64,000 nt of DNA, taken from positions 1 through 64,000 of the forward strand of contig JAIOYF010000012.1 of NCBI GenBank assembly GCA_021741245.1, given 5' to 3'. This document shows, in pieces, positions 59,345 to 64,000 of the stretch. The DNA is from Paracoccaceae bacterium (GTDB lineage Bacteria; Pseudomonadota; Alphaproteobacteria; Rhodobacterales; Rhodobacteraceae). The translations under genes were made by a program, and so were the position numbers. Below the pieces are notes generated by a model, which was given only the letters and a program-made list of their open reading frames with translations, made no database searches and was not told where the DNA came from. How positions within the stretch are numbered: position 1 is the first letter of the stretch; the number at the start of each line of letters is the position of its first letter.

Positions 59345-61750
59345 CTACAGGGCAGATGATACGGACCAGATATCGGACATATAGCTCCGGATCGTGCGAT
59401 CTGAGGAAAAGAACCCAGATCGTGCCGTGTTCATCGCCGCCATCCTAACCCAAGCCTCCCGATCGGCAAACACTGCATCCACACGGCCCTGTGCGGCGTG
59501 GAATGCATCGAAATCACTGGCCACAAGGAAATAGTCGTGATCCCAGACCCGACGCACCAGTTCATGGTATCGATCAGGTTGATCGGGCGAAAAGCGCCCC
59601 TCTGCAATCATTTGCAGCACGTCTTGCAGCGGTTGACTGGCCTCAATCGCCTTGCGGGCGTGGTCGGGGTCTTCGCGGCGCGCAATCGCCTCTTGCGTGG
59701 TCATTCCGAAGAGGAAGAAGTTCTCTTCGCCAACCTCTTGCAAAATCTCGACATTCGCGCCGTCAAGCGTGCCGATGGTCGGCGCGCCATTCATCATGAA
59801 CTTCATGTTTCCGGTGCCAGACGCCTCTTTTCCGGCAGTCGAAATCTGTTCTGACAGATCAGCCGCCGGCACAAGACGTTCGGCCATCGAGACATTGTAG
59901 TTTTCCGGATAAACGATCTTCAGCAAATCGCCTGTCAGCGGATCATTGTTCACAACGGTGGCCACATCATTGATAAGACGAATGATTTCTTTTGCCACGG
60001 CATAGCCGGGGGCGGCCTTGCCACCAAAGATCTTGACGCGTGGCACCCAGTTGGCCCTTGGGTTCTGCCGGATCTGGTCCCAATGGGCGATGGTTTCCAG
60101 AATGTTCAAAAGCTGGCGCTTGTATTCGTGGATCCGCTTGATCTGCACATCAAACAAGGCGTCAGGACTGACCAAAATCCCCTGCGTCTGGCCGATCCAG
60201 TTTGACAAAGCCACCTTGTTTTGCCGTTTTGCGGCATCAAAATCATCACGGAAGCTTTTGGTTCGTATTGGTTTTTCCAAACCCGTCAGGCGATCAAGAT
60301 CATCCTCCCAGCCCTCACCGATCGTTTCGGTGATCAAGCCCGCCAAGGGGCGGTTGCACATCTTGAGCCAGCGGCGCGGGGTCACGCCATTCGTCTGGTT
60401 GATGATCCGATCGGGATGCAGGCGGTGCAATTCGGGAAAGAGGTTTTGCTTGACCAGATCCGAATGGAGCGCAGAGACGCCATTGACCTTATGCGCCATG
60501 ATAAAGGCCAATTCCCCCATCCGCACCTCATTGTGCTTGACGATGCCCACATAATGCGGACGCGACGGATAGGTTTGGCGATGCCAACTGTCGATGCGTT
60601 CCACAATCTGCATATGGCGCGGCAGAACATTGCCAAAGGTAAAGGTAGCCCAGCGCTCCAGCGCCTCGGGCAACAGCGTGTGGTTGGTATAACCAAGACA
60701 GCCACGCGCAGTTTCGAGGGCGGTATCAAAATCCATCCCATGTTCATCCACCAACAGGCGGATAAGTTCTGGCCCCGCAATGGCCGGGTGGGTGTCATTC
60801 ATCTGGATGGCAACATATTTCGGCAAATCACGCAGGTCAGTATGCGAGACAAGAAAGCGGCGCAGAATGTCTTGCAGCGCGGCCGATGTCAGAAAGAACT
60901 CCTGCTTCAGGCGCAATTCCTTGCCCTGATAGGTGGTGTCATCCGGGTACAGCACGCGGCTAAGGGTCCGCGCCAAGGCTTCGGGTTCGGCGGCAGCGGC
61001 ATAGTCACCGCGATTGAACCGTTCCAGATCAAACTGCGTTGTAGGTTGGGCCCCCCAAAGCCGAAGGGTGTTGGCCCATTTACCCTGCCAGCCAACAACG
61101 GGCGTATCATGGGCGCTAGCGATCACCGTTTCGCCCGGCACCCAGACATCGCGGCCTTCATGGTGTTCGACATGCCCCTTGAACGGGATGGTATAGGCCG
61201 CCTCTGGGCGCGCGAATTCCCACGGATGGGTCTGCTTCAGCCAATCCTCCGGCGTCTCGACCTGACGACCCGCCTCAAACCTTTGGCGGAACAATCCATG
61301 CTCATAGCGAATGCCATAGCCATAGGCGGGGCAGCCAAGCGTCGCCATGCTTTCCATAAAGCAAGCCGCCAACCGACCCAAACCGCCATTGCCAAGGGCC
61401 GCATCGGGTTCGTCTTCGACAATGGCCCGGAAGTCTTGGCCAAACTGGGCCATGATCTCTTCGGCCATATCCTTGAGCCCCAGATTGACGGTGGCATCCT
61501 CAAGAATGCGGCCGATCAAGAACTCCATCGACAGATAGTAAACCCGCTTTTGGTCTTGCGCCCAAGTGCGCCGGGTTGACGCAAACCATGGGGCCACGAT
61601 CCGGTCACGGATCGCAAAAGACAACGCCATGCGCCAATCATAAAGACTGGCGTGATCAGGGTCTTTGCCCAAGGTAAAGGTAAGGTGGCGCAACACATCA
61701 GAGCGAAGCATTGTCGGGTTCGGGCTGAGATCGTTCAATTCCAATTCCAT
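59345..61750 (-). CDS. glgP: Glycogen phosphorylase
   Basis: The 801-residue GT35 product releases glucose 1-phosphate. It has the AALGNGGLGRLAACFMESMATLGCPAYGYGIRYE loop, the pyridoxal-phosphate lysine in EASGTGNMKFMMNGAPTIGTLDGANVE, and RIHEYKRQLLN. It is the first gene of the operon. The ATG is not preceded by a strong ribosome-binding site. The promoter should lie in 61751-62196, where a LacI-type palindrome is found at 61940-61951. Confidence 0.96.
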   Translation of the reverse strand: MELELNDLSPNPTMLRSDVLRHLTFTLGKDPDHASLYDWRMALSFAIRDRIVAPWFASTRRTWAQDQKRVYYLSMEFLIGRILEDATVNLGLKDMAEEIMAQFGQDFRAIVEDEPDAALGNGGLGRLAACFMESMATLGCPAYGYGIRYEHGLFRQRFEAGRQVETPEDWLKQTHPWEFARPEAAYTIPFKGHVEHHEGRDVWVPGETVIASAHDTPVVGWQGKWANTLRLWGAQPTTQFDLERFNRGDYAAAAEPEALARTLSRVLYPDDTTYQGKELRLKQEFFLTSAALQDILRRFLVSHTDLRDLPKYVAIQMNDTHPAIAGPELIRLLVDEHGMDFDTALETARGCLGYTNHTLLPEALERWATFTFGNVLPRHMQIVERIDSWHRQTYPSRPHYVGIVKHNEVRMGELAFIMAHKVNGVSALHSDLVKQNLFPELHRLHPDRIINQTNGVTPRRWLKMCNRPLAGLITETIGEGWEDDLDRLTGLEKPIRTKSFRDDFDAAKRQNKVALSNWIGQTQGILVSPDALFDVQIKRIHEYKRQLLNILETIAHWDQIRQNPRANWVPRVKIFGGKAAPGYAVAKEIIRLINDVATVVNNDPLTGDLLKIVYPENYNVSMAERLVPAADLSEQISTAGKEASGTGNMKFMMNGAPTIGTLDGANVEILQEVGEENFFLFGMTTQEAIARREDPDHARKAIEASQPLQDVLQMIAEGRFSPDQPDRYHELVRRVWDHDYFLVASDFDAFHAAQGRVDAVFADREAWVRMAAMNTARSGFFSSDRTIRSYMSDIWSVSSAL

Positions 61751-61939
61751 TCACTGGGTCGCTATGCATGGCTCGCTTGCCTCGTCAGGCTACGCCCCCA
61801 CCATGCCGGGTCAAGCAAACATTGCGGCACGATCTGCAACCAGCATGATGGACCGCACATAAGCCTAGCATGATGTTACCGCAAACAAAGCGCAAAGGCA
61901 CGGAATTAAACTCCATATATTTCTGTGCTTTACGATATT

Positions 61940-61951
61940 CAAAGCGCTTTG
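61940..61951. promoter_or_regulatory. LacI-type palindrome in the glgP/nsrR divergent region
   Basis: CAAAGCGCTTTG is a perfect 12-bp palindrome with the central CG seen in LacI-family operators (AAAGCGCTTT core). It lies 190 bases before glgP and 246 before the Rrf2 gene. Next to it TTGACG (61953-61958) and CGTCAA (61978-61983) form another inverted repeat. The rest of 61751-62196 holds no gene I can support. Confidence 0.5.
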
Positions 61952-62196
61952 GTTGACGTTCCACGTGCCCAAAGGTGCGTCAAAGCCTTGTCGTACGTTG
62001 TTTCGTGATCGCCATTGCAGCGGGGTGGAAAATCTATCGCAGCCAGACATTTGTGCGGAAAAAATAGGCCAACATTCGCCCCGTGGAAAATCTGACTTCG
62101 GCGCGTCCAGCACCACGCGATCTGATCCAGATCATGGCAGGGGGCAATGATCTGGCACAAATTCGCCGGGAGGTCTGATAAATAGGGGACAGAAAA

Positions 62197-62631
62197 ATGC
62201 GATTGACCACCCGAACCAACTTAGCGATCCGAACGCTGATGTTCTGTGCCTCCAACCCAGACCAGATCGTTCGCAAGCACGACATCGCCATCGCCTGCAA
62301 CGCCAGCGAAAATCATCTGGGACAGGTGGTGCACCTTTTGGCACAAAAACGCTTCATCCTGACCCAGCGTGGCCGGTCTGGTGGACTGGTCTTGGCCCGC
62401 CCCCCAGAAGACATCAGTATCGGCGACGTTTTCCGCGTCTTTGAGGGCAGCGTGCCGTTCACCGAATGCCTGAGCAAAACCGATAACAACTGCCCATTGT
62501 CGGGCATGTGCCGCCTGACCTCTATTCTGTGCGAGGCCCTCGAAGGGTTCTATGCCCGGCTGGACAGCGTAAGCCTTGCTGATCTGACAACGGGAAACAC
62601 CGCACTGACAACTTTGCTGCGCGTCGCCTAG
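62197..62631 (+). CDS. nsrR: Rrf2 family regulator, NsrR-like
   Basis: The 144-residue product is an Rrf2 winged-helix regulator with three cysteines for an iron-sulfur cluster at C91, C99 and C105 (ECLSKTDNNCPLSGMCRL). The segment ASENHLGQVVHLLAQKRFI and RGRSGGLVLARPPEDISIGDVFRVFE is closest to NsrR, the nitric oxide sensor. The fourth ligand Asp8 of E. coli and Streptomyces NsrR is Asn8 here, as in RirA, so the iron regulator RirA is the main alternative. GGGGACAG before the ATG sets the start. No nitric oxide detoxification gene is adjacent. Confidence 0.8.
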   Translation: MRLTTRTNLAIRTLMFCASNPDQIVRKHDIAIACNASENHLGQVVHLLAQKRFILTQRGRSGGLVLARPPEDISIGDVFRVFEGSVPFTECLSKTDNNCPLSGMCRLTSILCEALEGFYARLDSVSLADLTTGNTALTTLLRVA

Positions 62632-62634
62632 GGG

Positions 62635-63603
62635 CTATCTTGCCTTTGACGGTCTTTTGAGCAGATCAAAGAGCGGTCCTATGATCCGTGTTGCGACTGG
62701 AATGACAAGCAGACCAAGGGCAAGGCCAAACAGCCCGTCGATTGCCGCCGTTACCAACCAAGTGACAAAGCCCGCCGCCTGCGGCAGGGCATGTGCTGCC
62801 ACTTCGGCAAGATGATGGATCTGATCATAAAGCCAAGGCCAGCCCAGACCCTCCAGACCATGGGTGATGATGTTGCCCCCGACCCAAAGCATCGCAAGCG
62901 TGCCCACGCTGGACAAGACCGCCAGCAACTTCGGCATTGCAGCAACCAGCCCACGCCCAAACCCCCGCCCTGCCCGGCTGTGCCCGTTGGCCGCCAGATA
63001 CAGGCCGATATCGTCCATCTTGACGATCACTGCCACCGCCCCATAGACGGCAATCGTGATGAATATCCCGACCAAAGCCAATGTAGCCGCCTCTTGCCAA
63101 AGGGTGGACACAGGGATTGCCGCCAGCGATATGGTCATGATCTCGGCCGAGAGGATGAAATCCGTTTTGATCGCACCCAACACCTTTTCTTCCTCAAGAC
63201 GCATCGGATCCTTGGTATCAAAATCCTCTGCAACCTTTTGATCCGCTTTGGGGAAAAGCACATGAAGGACCTTTTCCGCCCCCTCAAAGCAAAGATAGGC
63301 ACCGCCCAGCATCAAAAGCGGCGTGATCGCTTGGGGCAAGAACGCATTCAGCACCATCAAGGCAGGCAACAGGAAAAGCAGCTTGTTGCGAATTGAACCG
63401 ACACCAATGCGCCAGATCATCGGCAGTTCCCGGTCGGCGCTGAACCCGGTCACGTATTTGGGCGTGACGGCGGCATCGTCAATCACCACCCCCGCCGCCT
63501 TTGACCCCGCCTTGGCCGCCGCCCCGGCGATATCGTCGACCGAGGCCGCCGCGACCTTTGCAATCGCAGCCACATCATCCAACAAGGCCAGAAGTCCGCT
63601 CAT
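62635..63603 (-). CDS. DUF808 (YedI) membrane protein
   Basis: The 322-residue product starts MSGLLALLDDVAAIAKVAAASVDDIAGAA, the DUF808 opening, and has several membrane segments in the middle and C-terminal half (KLLFLLPALMVLNAF, ILSAEIMTISLAAIPV, GIFITIAVYGAVAVIV, TWLVTAAIDGLFGLALGLLVIPVA). I choose the ATG at 63603; earlier in-frame codons would add a Cys-rich atypical stretch. Its function is unknown. It converges with the Rrf2 gene, four bases between stops. Confidence 0.88.
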   Translation of the reverse strand: MSGLLALLDDVAAIAKVAAASVDDIAGAAAKAGSKAAGVVIDDAAVTPKYVTGFSADRELPMIWRIGVGSIRNKLLFLLPALMVLNAFLPQAITPLLMLGGAYLCFEGAEKVLHVLFPKADQKVAEDFDTKDPMRLEEEKVLGAIKTDFILSAEIMTISLAAIPVSTLWQEAATLALVGIFITIAVYGAVAVIVKMDDIGLYLAANGHSRAGRGFGRGLVAAMPKLLAVLSSVGTLAMLWVGGNIITHGLEGLGWPWLYDQIHHLAEVAAHALPQAAGFVTWLVTAAIDGLFGLALGLLVIPVATRIIGPLFDLLKRPSKAR

Positions 63604-63703
63604 GTCACATTCCCCGTGTCCGAACCCCTGAGAACACCCAGTGAAAACGACTTCTATCTGCATGCCGGGCAAAGGCAAAGGCCATGTCTTGCACTGCGGC
63701 GGA

Positions 63704-63744
63704 ATGTTGTTAGCGCAATCACAACAAGTTTGCGCTAACAACAT
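63704..63744. promoter_or_regulatory. Paired operator with 15-bp perfect arms upstream of gap
   Basis: ATGTTGTTAGCGCAA (63704-63718) and TTGCGCTAACAACAT (63730-63744) are exact reverse complements with an 11-base spacer. Each arm contains TTAGCGC or GCGCTAA, the core of LacI-family operators, so two dimers could bind side by side with centres 19 bases apart. It is 79 bases before the GAPDH start and 101 bases from the DUF808 start, so it may control either. Confidence 0.65.
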
Positions 63745-63822
63745 GAAAAGACGTCGTTTTTGATCTTTGCTGCACCTGCATTCAGGGGTAACCAAAGACA
63801 GGGACTATGACAGGAGATGCTG

Positions 63823-64000
63823 ATGACCATCACGGTTGGGATCAATGGCTTTGGCCGCATCGGGCGCTGTACACTGGCGCATATAGCCGAATCCAATCGC
63901 AATGATGTGCAGGTGGTCGCCATCAATGCCACAGGGCCGATTGAGACGAATGCGCATCTTTTGAAATACGACTCTGTCCATGGTCGCTTTCCCGGCACCG
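63823..64000 (+). CDS. gap: Glyceraldehyde-3-phosphate dehydrogenase, type I (5' part)
   Basis: The 59 codons in the window encode the N-terminal NAD-binding fold of [24 protein letters not shown] (GFGRIGR dinucleotide loop), [34 protein letters not shown] six bases before the ATG at 63823 decides for it over an ATG two codons earlier, whose spacing to the site is zero. It acts in glycolysis/gluconeogenesis. The gene continues past the window. Confidence 0.95.
   Translation, partial: MTITVGINGFGRIGRCTLAHIAESNRNDVQVVAINATGPIETNAHLLKYDSVHGRFPGT

Overview
The window looks like a piece of chromosome from an aerobic alphaproteobacterium of the Rhodobacterales (Roseobacter/Rhodobacter relatives). 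Evidence: a high G+C coding bias, the linked block bamE-DUF177-rpmF-plsX-fabH-ihfA-merR-tRNA-Pro, the xerD/aroK/aroB/CorC neighbourhood, IalB, OlsB, a short MetF beside a PF13769 protein, and a form II cox cluster. No rRNA gene is present, so the genus cannot be fixed. There is no phage, transposon, IS element, CRISPR array or plasmid signature; this reads as ordinary chromosome with several accessory modules.

Layout. 1-8371: a lipoprotein, aroB/aroK, a previously easy-to-miss 45-residue membrane peptide, a secreted helical protein, xerD, a CorC/HlyC protein and a HerA-like ATPase. 8372-8806: a gene-free stretch that carries a complete promoter-hairpin-terminator unit, a good candidate for a small RNA. 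8807-16651: envelope genes, namely ialB, then lpxD with a dedicated acyl carrier protein and ketoacyl synthase, an L,D-transpeptidase divergent from a MepK-like endopeptidase, then ppx/rlmE. 16937-22650: one-carbon/corrinoid genes (PF13769 protein, MetF-like, methyl-H4folate methyltransferase, a CoA transferase, and an ASKHA/2Fe-2S activator of corrinoid proteins); an MttB-family methyltransferase lies at 48926-50458. 22684-24586: an ECF sigma factor, an RskA-like anti-sigma factor and a fasciclin protein with an ECF-type promoter and two palindromes in front of it. This is the same trio of families as the mycobacterial SigK-RskA-MPT70/83 system. 24872-37259: a von Willebrand protein, two tRNAs, RidA, an acyltransferase, ribosomal proteins, OlsB, MsrB and the phospholipid/fatty acid block.

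37337-47167: a dCTP deaminase, then, all on the minus strand, a LuxR-type response regulator, a FIST (NosP-like) sensor, a NahK-like hybrid kinase, and coxG-coxS-coxL-coxM. The large subunit has the form II active-site loop, so its natural substrate is uncertain. 47363-50458: a small lytic transglycosylase, a KamA/EpmB-type radical SAM enzyme, and MttB. 50580-61750: a complete, tightly overlapping glycogen operon transcribed glgP-glgB-glgC-glgA-glgX-pgm. 61751-64000: a LacI-type palindrome, an NsrR-like Rrf2 regulator, a DUF808 membrane protein, and the start of a glyceraldehyde-3-phosphate dehydrogenase gene preceded by a 15-bp perfect inverted repeat that looks like a pair of LacI-family operators.

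Functional themes: envelope building and remodelling, corrinoid-dependent one-carbon transfer, carbon storage under what appears to be LacI-family control, and gas/redox sensing (FIST-kinase pair, NsrR-like protein). All names come from reading the translated sequences and remembered family features; no database search was run.
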